NCBI GenBank assembly: GCA_965217125.1
Contig: OZ244244.1
Span: 620,001-684,000 of the forward strand
Reading direction: 5' to 3'
From: JAAOIF01 sp965217125
GTDB lineage: Bacteria; Pseudomonadota; Gammaproteobacteria; PS1; Pseudothioglobaceae
Length of the DNA stretch: 64,000 nt
In this document: positions 40,715-49,370 of the stretch, in pieces
How the letters are laid out: every line of letters begins with the position of its first letter
Numbering within the stretch: the stretch's first letter is position 1
Notes under the pieces: model-generated
What the model was told of the DNA's origin: nothing
The model's input: the letters and a program-made list of their open reading frames with translations, nothing else
The model's database searches: none
Made by a program: the position numbers and the translations under genes

Positions 40715-41335
40715 ATGTTCAATATTCAAGCGCTTTTAATTTACGCAATTCCTATTTTATTTGCTATTACCGTGCATGAAACTGCGCATGGCTGGATGGC
40801 TTTAAAATTAGGCGATAGAAGCGCTTGGATGATGGGCAGAATCACGCTTAACCCGATAAAACACATTGACCCGATTGGCACTATTTTAATCCCAGCGGTT
40901 TTGTATTTTACTTCGGGATTTATTTTCGGCTATGCCAAGCCTGTGCCTATTAATTTTAATGCCCTAAAAAATCCTAAGCAAGATATGCTTTGGATAGCTA
41001 TTGCTGGACCTGTTAGTAACTTTATTATGGCTGGATTATGGTTGGCCATTGTGGTAGTTGGCATTAATTTTCAATCGCAATTCTTATACAGCATGGCGCG
41101 TGAAGGTATTTACATTAACTTAATATTAGCAGTGCTTAATTTACTACCACTACCGCCCTTAGATGGCGGGCGAGTGATGAGCTCGCTATTGCCCAGAAAA
41201 TTAGCCTATCAATACGACCAGCTTGAACCTTATGGCTTGTTTATTTTATTGGCTTTGTTATTTTTAGGCGTGTTTCAACAAATCATCCTGCCAATTGTTA
41301 CCGCTATTCAACAATTTATGCTCAACTTTATTTAA
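40715..41335 (+). CDS. Site-2 protease family (M50B) membrane protein
   Basis: The 206-residue protein has the zinc motif HETAHGW (His21, Glu22, His25) in the first membrane helix and the third ligand in PLDGGRVMSSLLP near residue 150. Four or five hydrophobic helices are visible. This is the short M50B form without PDZ domain, often found as a conserved protein of unknown substrate. A TATAAT box lies only 8 bases before the ATG, so the mRNA may have almost no leader. It follows the tRNA genes and is convergent with proW. Confidence 0.85.
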   Translation: MFNIQALLIYAIPILFAITVHETAHGWMALKLGDRSAWMMGRITLNPIKHIDPIGTILIPAVLYFTSGFIFGYAKPVPINFNALKNPKQDMLWIAIAGPVSNFIMAGLWLAIVVVGINFQSQFLYSMAREGIYINLILAVLNLLPLPPLDGGRVMSSLLPRKLAYQYDQLEPYGLFILLALLFLGVFQQIILPIVTAIQQFMLNFI

Positions 41336-41345
41336 AATCAATCGC

Positions 41346-42851
41346 CTACTTTTTACCTTGAACAATCCCGTCCAAAATCAAAGCACAAAATAGTATTGCA
41401 ATACCAGCAAGGATGCCCTGCCCTACATTAGCGTATTGTAATGCTTCTAAAACATCTTGACCCAGACCTTTAGCGCCGATTAAAGATGCAACCACCACCA
41501 TTGCTAAACTTAACATTACAGTTTGATTAACACCAGCCAAAATAGTTGGTTTTGCTAAGGGTAAATCAACCTTAGTCAGCAAATACCATTTAGATGCCCC
41601 ATAAGATATTGCCGCCTCTCTAATGGTTTTTGGCACTCCTCTCAAACCTAAAACCGTTAATCTTACAACTGGCGTGCCGCCAAAAATCATAGTAATAATA
41701 ACAGCAGCGACCTTGCCAGTGCCAAAAAACGCAATAACTGGAATCATAAAAACAAAAGCCGGCATAGTTTGCATAAAATCCATTATAGGCTTGATAATAG
41801 CATAAAATTTTTGCCGATTTGCACAGTAAATTCCAAGAGGCACACCGATAGCAATGCTAAGTAATGCTGCGGTTCCTAATAAAGCTAGAGTAGTCATAGC
41901 TTTTACCCAGAAGCCCAAAAAACCCATGTAAGCCAAGAAAGCAGTAGAATATATCGCCGCTCTAATGCCAGCTGATAGACCAGTTAATAGCACTATTGAA
42001 CTAATAATTACAATCCAAGGCGTATTCACAAATAATAATTCTAAGGCATCTAATACCGAGCGAATCCCAAAAGTAATGGTATCAAATATGCGCTCTCCTT
42101 TTAACACCGCAAAATCAAATGCACGCTCCACAATACTAATTGTATGAAGCCTAATCGCGGGGTCGGTTGGAAACTCAGTCATTATATTTATTAAATTAGG
42201 GAAGCTATAATGAATAGATGAAAATACCATTATAACTATAGTAAATGTTACACTTAAAAAATAGTTTACGAACTTCATACCGTTATTAACAGATCGATCT
42301 GATAACCAGTCAGAATATCTTTTTTCTAAAATAGTATTGGCAAAAATACTTTGGATAAATCTTATAAGGACAAACAAAACAATACCTAATATTGCGATCC
42401 AAATGCCAGATTCTTCAATTTGTTGCGCTTCTAACACATAACCATCAATTGAATCTTTTAAAGACTTTATGGTTCGCTCAAATACTTCAACTTTATCTGT
42501 ATTATTCTCAATAGCTACTTTTAGTTGCTGCTGTCTAAAATCTATCGTTGATTGAATTCTGTCTATTTTTTCATAAGCATCAGCACTAATATTACCAAAA
42601 AAACCGCGAATAATTTGCACAATAGCAAAGGTTTCAATAATTAAAAACGCCAGCGACCAATTCCAAATATTTCTAGCACCAAACCACATAGAGCCTAAAA
42701 TGAGGGCGAAAAAATTAAACGAAAAAACATATTTTGCGCTATCGCCTATTTTTAAAAACTCTTTGCTGTAGTAGTCTGGGTTAGTTTTTACAAAATCAAT
42801 AATTTTTGCGTTATGAATTGATTGTTCAAGGTTTTGCTGCTCTTTATTCAT
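41346..42851 (-). CDS. proW: Glycine betaine/proline ABC permease, extended
   Basis: ProW is the inner-membrane pore of the betaine transporter. The ATG at 42851 (GAGG site, 8-base overlap with proV) gives 501 residues, longer than the usual 300-400. Residues 1-280 hold a coiled segment and extra membrane helices. The canonical permease (about 300-500) carries the EAA loop REAAISYGASKWYLLTKVDL and GAKGLGQDVLEALQYANVGQ. About 120 bases of this gene (41539-41658) are copied at 47486-47605. Confidence 0.88.
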   Translation of the reverse strand: MNKEQQNLEQSIHNAKIIDFVKTNPDYYSKEFLKIGDSAKYVFSFNFFALILGSMWFGARNIWNWSLAFLIIETFAIVQIIRGFFGNISADAYEKIDRIQSTIDFRQQQLKVAIENNTDKVEVFERTIKSLKDSIDGYVLEAQQIEESGIWIAILGIVLFVLIRFIQSIFANTILEKRYSDWLSDRSVNNGMKFVNYFLSVTFTIVIMVFSSIHYSFPNLINIMTEFPTDPAIRLHTISIVERAFDFAVLKGERIFDTITFGIRSVLDALELLFVNTPWIVIISSIVLLTGLSAGIRAAIYSTAFLAYMGFLGFWVKAMTTLALLGTAALLSIAIGVPLGIYCANRQKFYAIIKPIMDFMQTMPAFVFMIPVIAFFGTGKVAAVIITMIFGGTPVVRLTVLGLRGVPKTIREAAISYGASKWYLLTKVDLPLAKPTILAGVNQTVMLSLAMVVVASLIGAKGLGQDVLEALQYANVGQGILAGIAILFCALILDGIVQGKK

Positions 42852-43911
42852 CACCACCCTCAACGATCGAGCGTAATAAATCTTGCTTAGTAATAATGCC
42901 TATGGGTTTTTCTTCATTATTAGTAACTATAATTGGCATGTCTTCTTTAACTGCAGCTTTGACTAATTTGCTGAGCAGATCATTTTCTTTCATCTTAACT
43001 ACCTTAGTTGGTAAGGCGCCAAATTTGCTTTTATATTCAGCAATAGGGCGCATTATAGTTTTAGCTTTAACAACCCTTAACCTAGAAATACCTTTGACAA
43101 AATCTGCTACATAATTATCTGCGGGGTTGATTATGATTTGCTCTGGAGTGCCTACCTGAATAAGACTGCCATCTCTCATAATTGCAATGCGATGCCCTAC
43201 TTTGACCGCCTCATCTAAGTCGTGGGTAATAAAAACTGTGGTCTTTTGCATTTTCTTGGATAATTTAATAAACTCAATTTGCAACTGCCTTCTAATGAGC
43301 GGGTCAAGAGCGCTAAAAGGCTCATCCATAAGTAATACCTCTGGGTCTGCGGCTAATGCTCGAGCTAGCCCTACTCTTTGTTGCATACCACCGGATAACT
43401 CGTGGGCATATTTATCGCCCCATCCTTGTAACTCAACAATTTTTAACACATTGTTAGCTATTGCTAACCTTTGATTTTTATTCATTCCCCTAATTTCAAG
43501 AGGCATAGCGATATTGTCTAACACAGACCTATGTGGCAAGAGTGCAAAGTTTTGAAAAACCATGCCAATTTTTTTATTTCTAAATTCTTGTAACTGGTTT
43601 TTATCAAGACTCATAACATCCTGATTATTAATTAAAATCCTGCCTAAAGTCGGCTCTAATAATCTATTTATGTGCCTTACTAAGGTAGATTTTCCGCTAC
43701 CAGACAGCCCCATCACACAAAATATTTCACCCTGTGCTACATCAAATGAAACATCAGAGACACCAATTACCACATCATATTTTTCTAAGGCTTCGCTCTT
43801 TGATATGTTATTATTTATTATATCATCCAGCACCGTTTTTGAGTTGTTGCCAAAAATCTTCCAAACATTTTGAATCTGGATAGCACAATTTGAGGTGTCC
43901 ATACTTTGCAT
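42844..43911 (-). CDS. proV: Glycine betaine/proline ABC transporter ATPase
   Basis: ProV drives betaine import. The 355-residue protein has Walker A GLSGSGKSTLVRHINRLLEP, signature ELSGGMQQRVGLARALAADP, Walker B LLMDEPFSALDPL and the switch FITHDLDEA. A C-terminal CBS region (about 285-350) probably senses ionic strength. A start three codons later (MDTSN) is also possible. It overlaps proW by 8 bases and follows proX after a 157-base gap that contains a hairpin. Confidence 0.92.
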   Translation of the reverse strand: MQSMDTSNCAIQIQNVWKIFGNNSKTVLDDIINNNISKSEALEKYDVVIGVSDVSFDVAQGEIFCVMGLSGSGKSTLVRHINRLLEPTLGRILINNQDVMSLDKNQLQEFRNKKIGMVFQNFALLPHRSVLDNIAMPLEIRGMNKNQRLAIANNVLKIVELQGWGDKYAHELSGGMQQRVGLARALAADPEVLLMDEPFSALDPLIRRQLQIEFIKLSKKMQKTTVFITHDLDEAVKVGHRIAIMRDGSLIQVGTPEQIIINPADNYVADFVKGISRLRVVKAKTIMRPIAEYKSKFGALPTKVVKMKENDLLSKLVKAAVKEDMPIIVTNNEEKPIGIITKQDLLRSIVEGGDE

Positions 43912-43998
43912 TGGTTTGTCACTAACTAGGGATTATAGGCTTTAAATCACTATCTAATAAGATGCCACTTATTAGTTTAGTCATTTAAAAAACAGTAT

Positions 43999-44032
43999 AA
44001 CTATCTTCTAACTTTAACCTTAGAAGATAGTT
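43999..44032 (-). terminator. Strong hairpin between proX and proV
   Basis: Perfect 13-base arms (AACTATCTTCTAA and TTAGAAGATAGTT) enclose an 8-base loop. On the coding (minus) strand a TTTTTT run follows 8 bases later. It could act as a partial terminator or as a 3' stabiliser that raises the amount of proX mRNA over proVW. Confidence 0.65.
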
Positions 44033-44069
44033 TTACGAGATTATAATTTTATGTTAAAGCCCTTTTATA

Positions 44070-45038
44070 TTAAAGCCCTAACCAGCCATCTACGGTCTTA
44101 GAATTGTTCTTTACCCATGCTCTAGCTGCATCTTTTGGGCTTACTTTTTGCACAGAAATTGCATAAGCTAAAGACGAAACATCATCAGCAGTCAGCTGAA
44201 AATTACTTAAAAACTCAGCGATAGCAGGTGATTTTTTATCTAAAGAAATCGCCCAACCGACTTGGATATTCTTCAATGCATCTTTAGTGGCAACATGAGA
44301 TTTTTCATACCAATCTGGATCTTCTTTTGGTTGAATCATTTTGTATTTTGCGGCATTAAACTTTGGCTCTTGTAGCATTACAACATCTGCCATACCCCAA
44401 ATAGCATGCGGCTTATAACAATAAAACGCATAACCCTCATTTTTCTTAATTGAATCAAGCACTCTGGCATTTTTTACCGCTTCAGCAGCTCTAATTGGCT
44501 CAATACCAGCATCATACAATCGATAATCCCTAAGTTTTACTTGGTTTACATTTGCAGAAGCCCAACCATCAGCGCCAATCCAAAACTCACCTTTGCCATT
44601 GCCATCACTGTCCATTGCTTTGACAACTTCAGGTCTTCCTAAATCTTCAATGGAAGTAATATTCATTCTGTTAGCAAAATCTTCTGATACACAATAGCCT
44701 TGGTTGCCCTTATAAGAATTTGAACTTAACCTAACTGTTTTTTTATCACGCACATACTCATCGGTGTAAGCTGATTGGTTTGGCAGCCAAATGTCTGGAT
44801 GTACTTCTATTTCTCCTTTACCGCGATCCATAGCAGCAAAAATTGTGGTGTTATTACCAGGGATAATTTCTGCCTCTCCCCCCATTTTATCAGTTACCAC
44901 AGTCGCCAATAAATTAGCAATGGCGGTTGCCCCAGTCCAGCCTGGGTCGCCTATATTTACTTTTTCAGCAAAGCTTGAAGAACTAGCCAAAAAGGCTATG
45001 GTTAAGATGATTATTGATGGTATTCTTGTTGTTTTCAT
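44070..45038 (-). CDS. proX: Glycine betaine-binding periplasmic protein
   Basis: ProX delivers betaine to ProVW in the periplasm. The 322-residue protein has a signal peptide (about residues 1-24, ending SSSFA) and an OpuAC-type ligand-binding domain. That domain begins VNIGDPGWTGATAIANLLAT and includes EVHPDIWLPNQ and GWASANVNQ. Tryptophans that could form the betaine cage are present. It is the first gene of the leftward proXVW run and has a consensus promoter at 45068-45096. Confidence 0.9.
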   Translation of the reverse strand: MKTTRIPSIIILTIAFLASSSSFAEKVNIGDPGWTGATAIANLLATVVTDKMGGEAEIIPGNNTTIFAAMDRGKGEIEVHPDIWLPNQSAYTDEYVRDKKTVRLSSNSYKGNQGYCVSEDFANRMNITSIEDLGRPEVVKAMDSDGNGKGEFWIGADGWASANVNQVKLRDYRLYDAGIEPIRAAEAVKNARVLDSIKKNEGYAFYCYKPHAIWGMADVVMLQEPKFNAAKYKMIQPKEDPDWYEKSHVATKDALKNIQVGWAISLDKKSPAIAEFLSNFQLTADDVSSLAYAISVQKVSPKDAARAWVKNNSKTVDGWLGL

Positions 45039-45067
45039 GATTACTCCTCGTTGTTAAAACGCGCTGG

Positions 45068-45096
45068 ATTATATTATAGATTTTTTTGCTTGTCAA
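45068..45096 (-). promoter_or_regulatory. Consensus sigma-70 promoter of proX
   Basis: Read on the minus strand, TTGACA (45096-45091) and TATAAT (45073-45068) are separated by exactly 17 bases. The ATG of proX follows 29 bases after the -10 box, behind a GAGGAGT ribosome binding site. A second overlapping TATAAT lies 5 bases closer to the -35. Confidence 0.85.
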
Positions 45097-45121
45097 GTAG
45101 ATAAATTAATTTAATAATTTT

Positions 45122-45877
45122 TTATGAATCCAAAAAATTCTTCACAGCTTCATTAAATTCATCAATTTGCTCTAAATGCACATTATGGGCACAGTTAGCA
45201 AAGATTTTAAGCTCACTATTTACTATATTATTTTTTAAAATTTTTATTTGCTCGTAACTATAAGACCGGTCTTTATCGCCCCAAATAATTAAAGTTTTAT
45301 TGTTAATGGACTTTAAATTTGCCACGCCGTGCCAATTTTTCATGGCTACTAAGGCATTATCAGCGGCATTAATTGATGTTTGTGCCCCAGCCCGAAGGCA
45401 AACATCAAAGTATTCTGCGCTTTCGCCCAAGACAAACCAAGTTTTGATAATATTTTTAGCCATTTGCTCTAAGCCATTTTTTTTAAGGCTTAGGCGTGAT
45501 TTATCAATGGTCTCAAAACGCTTGGGCATCTCGCCTATAGCACCAGTGCCATAACACACTAATTTGGTAATTTTCTTGCCACTTATTTTTGCCATTTCTT
45601 GCACAATCATACCGCCCATTGAGTGCCCTAACAAGTGAAATTTATCAATTTTCTTTGCCCTTAAACACGCCAAAATTAACTTAGCAATTGCGTGGATGCT
45701 ATTATATGATTTTGCTTTGTTGCTACTACCAAACCCTGGTAGGTCAATGGTTATTACTCGAAAATATTTTTTTAAAAATTTTATTTGTGGCTCCCATGTT
45801 AATGATGAGCTTAAAAATCCATGCACCAAAACTAATGGATAACCTTTTCCTTCATCACTAATGTATAGATCTTGCAT
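45122..45877 (-). CDS. Alpha/beta-fold hydrolase
   Basis: The 251-residue protein is an alpha/beta hydrolase. The oxyanion segment is LVHGFLSSSLTWE. The nucleophile elbow is LLGHSMGGMIVQE (Ser near 92). The acid lies in LIIWGDKDRSYSY and the histidine in CAHNVHLEQ. There is no signal peptide, so it is cytoplasmic. It may be an esterase, a peroxidase-type or a C-C hydrolase; the substrate cannot be named. It lies between proX and the cupin gene on the opposite strand to the latter. Confidence 0.85.
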   Translation of the reverse strand: MQDLYISDEGKGYPLVLVHGFLSSSLTWEPQIKFLKKYFRVITIDLPGFGSSNKAKSYNSIHAIAKLILACLRAKKIDKFHLLGHSMGGMIVQEMAKISGKKITKLVCYGTGAIGEMPKRFETIDKSRLSLKKNGLEQMAKNIIKTWFVLGESAEYFDVCLRAGAQTSINAADNALVAMKNWHGVANLKSINNKTLIIWGDKDRSYSYEQIKILKNNIVNSELKIFANCAHNVHLEQIDEFNEAVKNFLDS

Positions 45878-45977
45878 AAAATTTATTAATTATTTTATAA
45901 TCTGCATAACTTAAAAAATTGGTATAATTGTTTGAATTAACCGTGCTTAATTATATAACCATTTGCTAGCAAATTAT

Positions 45978-46322
45978 ATGAATAAAAGAAAAATAACAAA
46001 CCCCTTTAATGTTAAGTTTGAGCCTTTTGATCGCTACGGCGCTGTGGTTGCGAAAATGAGTTGGCATAAAATTAGTTTTAATCTTGAAGACAATTATGGC
46101 AGTTATATTTTAAAACTTGAACCCGGTGCTAAAACCACACCACATACCCACATGGGGTTTGAAGAGTTTTTAATTTTAGAGGGTGAGTTAATTGATGCAG
46201 ATAACACGGTTTTTAAAAAAGGAGATTTTGTTACTTTTGAGCCAAAAAGCGCGCATCATTCTTGTTCTCCAACCGGCTGCTTGGTTTTAGTTTTTATGAG
46301 AGGCTTTAATAAAGTTCATTAA
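45978..46322 (+). CDS. Small cupin-domain protein
   Basis: The ATG at 45978 gives a 114-residue single-domain cupin. KLEPGAKTTPHTHMGFEEFL and ILEGELID carry the two His and Glu metal ligands, and GDFVTFEPKSAHHSCSPTGC carries the last His. A TTG 15 bases upstream is less likely. Small cupins of this kind include ChrR-like anti-sigma domains and dimethylsulfoniopropionate lyases, and others of unknown substrate. It is 45 bases upstream of the PLP lyase gene in the same direction. Confidence 0.8.
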   Translation: MNKRKITNPFNVKFEPFDRYGAVVAKMSWHKISFNLEDNYGSYILKLEPGAKTTPHTHMGFEEFLILEGELIDADNTVFKKGDFVTFEPKSAHHSCSPTGCLVLVFMRGFNKVH

Positions 46323-46367
46323 AAAAAATAGATTTATAACAAATTAATAACCAAAACCAAAACTAAT

Positions 46368-47366
46368 ATGCACTTTTCTAATTATAAACGATTATTTTTT
46401 GCCCATCTACCAACCCCGCTCGAGTTGCTGACAAACTTGTCAAAACAATTAGGCGAGACTAATATTTGGATTAAACGCGATGATTGTACTGGCCTGGCCG
46501 GCGGCGGCAATAAAACACGAAAATTAGAGTTTGTAATGGCAGATGCGCTGCACAAAAAAGCCGATGTCATTATCACCCAAGGGGCAACGCAGTCAAACCA
46601 CGCTCGACAAACCGCGGCAATTTCTGCTAAATTAGGCTTGGATTGCTACATTTTATTAGAAAACAGAACCCAGAGTAAAGAACACAACCACAATTATAAT
46701 GGTAATGTTTTGCTAGATTGTTTGTTTGGGGCTAAAGTTATAAGATACGCTAATAACACTGATATGGAGCAAGAAATGGAGCTCTTAGCAGCCAAACTAA
46801 TAAAACAAGGTAAATACAAAAATCCTTATGTAATTCCCGGCGGTGCTGCTAACAGTATCGGCGCCCTTGGCTATGCTAATGCGGCTTTAGAACTTGTCAG
46901 TCAAGCTAATGCTATGGATTTAAAAATTGACCATATTATTACTGCCACCGGCTCGGCTGGTACTCAAGCTGGATTGGTTGCGGGGCTTATTGCAATAAAC
47001 GCCAATATTCCAGTATTAGGCATAGGGGTGCGCCTAGCTAAAAAACCGCAGGAATCTAAAGTGTATGAGCATACCAAAGATGTTGCTAAACTCCTTAAAC
47101 TTAAAGTAGAAATTCCATTTGATGCAATCACAGCAAATTGTGATTATATTGGAGATGGTTATGGAATCACCACCAAAGATAGCCTGGCAGCAATAAAGTT
47201 ACTTGCCCAAACTGAAGGCATTCTGCTGGATCCAGTCTATTCTGGTAAAGCTATGGCCGGACTTATTGATTTACTAAAAAAAGACTATTTTGCTGGTTGT
47301 AAAAATATTGTTTTTCTGCATACTGGCGGCTCCCAAGCCATATCTGGTTATTTGCAACACTTTTAA
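46368..47366 (+). CDS. PLP lyase: D-cysteine desulfhydrase / L-cysteate sulfo-lyase type
   Basis: The 332-residue enzyme belongs to the ACC-deaminase/D-cysteine desulfhydrase family of PLP enzymes. The sequence shows LPTPLELLTNLS, KRDDCTGLAGGGNKTRKLEF (catalytic lysine in NKTRK), TQGATQSNHARQTAA, TATGSAGTQAGL and DPVYSGKAMAGL. This family includes D-cysteine desulfhydrase (DcyD) and L-cysteate sulfo-lyase (CuyA), which releases sulfite for sulfur oxidisers. The RDDCTGLA and QSNHARQTAA segments occur in both. The cupin and betaine transporter nearby hint at organosulfur or osmolyte use, so CuyA is attractive but not proven. Confidence 0.82.
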   Translation: MHFSNYKRLFFAHLPTPLELLTNLSKQLGETNIWIKRDDCTGLAGGGNKTRKLEFVMADALHKKADVIITQGATQSNHARQTAAISAKLGLDCYILLENRTQSKEHNHNYNGNVLLDCLFGAKVIRYANNTDMEQEMELLAAKLIKQGKYKNPYVIPGGAANSIGALGYANAALELVSQANAMDLKIDHIITATGSAGTQAGLVAGLIAINANIPVLGIGVRLAKKPQESKVYEHTKDVAKLLKLKVEIPFDAITANCDYIGDGYGITTKDSLAAIKLLAQTEGILLDPVYSGKAMAGLIDLLKKDYFAGCKNIVFLHTGGSQAISGYLQHF

Positions 47367-47485
47367 AAAAATAAACTTTGTGTGCGTCTACAGTATTAGC
47401 AAAAAAGAATTTCCAAGCTTGTTCTACTGTGAGCCACTTTTAATTAAATCGGTCAGTTGAGGGTTATTAATTCTATCTTAAACCA

Positions 47486-47605
47486 AAATGGTTGGTTTTG
47501 CTAAGGGTAAATCAACCTTAGTAAGCAAATACCATTTAGATGCCCCATAAGATATTGCCGCCTTTCTAATGGTTTTTGGCACTCCTCTCAAGCCTAAAAC
47601 CGTTT
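47486..47605 (-). repeat. Duplicated internal fragment of proW
   Basis: About 120 bases nearly identical to 41539-41658 inside proW, in the same orientation, ending on the last bases of the lipoprotein gene. A few substitutions only (for example GTCAGC to GTAAGC and GCCTCTC to GCCTTTC). It lies in the 237-base gap between the PLP lyase and lipoprotein genes and is not translated as part of an intact gene. Confidence 0.9.
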
Positions 47606-48893
47606 ACTCTCCTGAATATAAAAATTTGCCAGTTTTCCATTTGTTAGTGTCTAATGTTGAGGCAGAAAAATCATCAAAATCTTGGTTGTTGATTTGGACA
47701 TTATCTACAAAATGAAATTCTTCATTGCTACCATAAGTATTAATAAAAAATTTGGCTTGTACTTGATTTAAATCGTTAAATAAATTGCTAATATCATAAT
47801 AGCCCGATTTATCACCGTATTTAACAATAACCCTTTGGGCGTTTTTGTCAAATTCAATCGTAAAATTAGCCGAATAGGTGCTACTGGGTGGGTGAGGTTC
47901 ATCAACATCAGGTTTGTCTATCCGTCGATAATACAGATCTTCATATTCCAATGTATCTCTCGTATATACTGTTGCCCTTGGTGAAATAGGAAGAGAAAAG
48001 GTAGAAAATATATTTGCATTTGATAAGTTGCCAAGATATAAAGTATCAATTGCCACTCTTTCAACATCAATAACTACAGCAGGGCAGACATTATATATCG
48101 GACAATACACAAAATTGTGTGTTATTACAATGCGAAAATAGTGAATTTTTTCCTTATCGCGTAATTCAAGCACCAGCCCTAAAAAATTTGTTGAGTCTGG
48201 ATAAAATAACAATTCAAAATCAGCAGACAATGAAGTAATTTCTGTATCGGATTTAGCCAATAACCAAACACTCTCGCCGTTTGAGTTTTGCGGGCTAAGC
48301 TTTAATCGATTATTGTCAATACTAATACGACTATCAATATTATCTTGATTAGAAATAGACTCAAAAGTAGGGCGCATATCAGCAAAAATAGTGGCATCTA
48401 TATGGGCTTTAGCGGTGGCGGAATTAACTAATGTTCTTGCTTCAGTTGCTGTTTTAATCTCATCGATTAAGGCTTGTAAATCAGCACTATCAGCAATATT
48501 TTGATTGCGAGTTTGTTGTTCGTTAAATTGACCTGTTATATCAATACCTTCTACATCTGCATCGCCATCTTTGTCTAAAGTTTGCAATACTTGAGCGATT
48601 TTCACAGCATCCGCCTCAGTTTCAACAATATGTGTTGGATAAAGAATATCCGCACCTTGCGCGCTACCAATTTCCATCTCTCCAATTTTAAAAGTAACAA
48701 TCTCGTTTAATTGGTATTTAAAAGTGCCGTTTTCATCAGTAATACCATTTTGAGTAACCGTTGAATAGCCCAAACCTTTAACCACCGAGTCTTTAAATTG
48801 CCCAGTTTTAACATCGCTGTTGCTGCTACTACCGCCTCCTCCTCCACAAGCACCGAGTAAAGTAACAATAAATAATATTATTATTTTTTTCAT
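47604..48893 (-). CDS. Large lipoprotein with poly-Gly start, unknown
   Basis: The 429-residue protein has a lipoprotein signal (lipobox LLGAC, Cys16) followed by GGGGGSSSNSD, a flexible tether common in surface lipoproteins. Residues 31-110 include GYSTVTQNGITDENGTFKYQ, then LNEIVTFKIGEMEIGSAQGA, a domain found repeatedly in secreted and adhesin-like proteins. The C-terminal 230 residues are beta-rich (SADFELLFYPDSTNFLGLVL, ANFTIEFDKNAQRVIVKYGD) and resemble a lectin-like sandwich. The stop touches the duplicated proW fragment, so the 3' end may be affected by that event. An AGGAGAAAT site precedes the ATG. Confidence 0.72.
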   Translation of the reverse strand: MKKIIILFIVTLLGACGGGGGSSSNSDVKTGQFKDSVVKGLGYSTVTQNGITDENGTFKYQLNEIVTFKIGEMEIGSAQGADILYPTHIVETEADAVKIAQVLQTLDKDGDADVEGIDITGQFNEQQTRNQNIADSADLQALIDEIKTATEARTLVNSATAKAHIDATIFADMRPTFESISNQDNIDSRISIDNNRLKLSPQNSNGESVWLLAKSDTEITSLSADFELLFYPDSTNFLGLVLELRDKEKIHYFRIVITHNFVYCPIYNVCPAVVIDVERVAIDTLYLGNLSNANIFSTFSLPISPRATVYTRDTLEYEDLYYRRIDKPDVDEPHPPSSTYSANFTIEFDKNAQRVIVKYGDKSGYYDISNLFNDLNQVQAKFFINTYGSNEEFHFVDNVQINNQDFDDFSASTLDTNKWKTGKFLYSGE

Positions 48894-48908
48894 TTTATTT
48901 CTCCTATT

Positions 48909-49049
48909 TTAATAAGCCGCGCGTTTAGATGTTTTAGTGGTTAGTTTAAATTTTACAGTTTTATCTTGATAGCTATCAGCATAATAACCACGAACTCGGA
49001 TGCGTACTTTTTCATCTATGCCGTTATTATCGTCTTTATCATAAACAAT
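48909..49049 (-). pseudogene. C-terminal remnant of a surface-protein gene
   Basis: Forty-six codons (IVYDKDDNNGIDEKVRIRVR, then GYYADSYQDKTVKFKLTTKT and SKRAAY) end just before the lipoprotein gene. The beta-strand-rich, Ca-binding-like sequence (DKDDNNG) looks like the tail of a secreted protein. It has no start and is cut off near the palindrome at 49059. It is part of the 477-base stretch without intact genes before mdh. Confidence 0.5.
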
Positions 49050-49058
49050 TTAAAATTG

Positions 49059-49072
49059 CTTAACTAGTTAAG
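49059..49072. repeat. 14-base palindrome shared with 9517
   Basis: CTTAACTAGTTAAG is a perfect palindrome, identical to the core of the 18-base palindrome at 9517-9534. Here it borders the end of the surface-protein remnant. Confidence 0.65.
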
Positions 49073-49129
49073 ACCCTTATAATATTATTTTCTATTTTAA
49101 TATAGAAAGACAAAGAATTAAAATGGTCA

Positions 49130-49159
49130 AAATCAAACATGTAAGTATCACTTGATTTT
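49130..49159 (+). repeat. Dispersed inverted repeat, third form
   Basis: AAATCAAACATGTAAG then TATCACTTGATTTT. The arms AAATCAA/TTGATTT are intact and the spacer has several changes from the 8979 copy. It lies 57 bases from the 14-base palindrome, similar to the pairing at 9455/9517. Confidence 0.7.
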
Positions 49160-49300
49160 TTACATAACAACATCTTTACATAAACACAACCAACAATAGC
49201 TATACAACCAAGGTTAATAATTACCAAATAACTATCGGGCTTTAGTTATAATAGCCTCATCACTAACATATCAATACGATAAAATTGATAATGTTATATC

Positions 49301-49333
49301 CCGCCAAAACCATATCAATGGCTTACAAGGCGG
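49301..49333 (+). promoter_or_regulatory. Two-stem hairpin in the mdh leader
   Basis: Outer arms CCGCC/GGCGG enclose an inner hairpin CCAT-ATCA-ATGG. It lies 37 bases before the mdh start and is much more GC-rich than its surroundings. It could be an mRNA leader structure that affects stability or translation. No known riboswitch consensus was recognised. Confidence 0.4.
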
Positions 49334-49370
49334 TAAATTTAAAATGGGTTTTTAAAAAAAAGGAGTTAAT

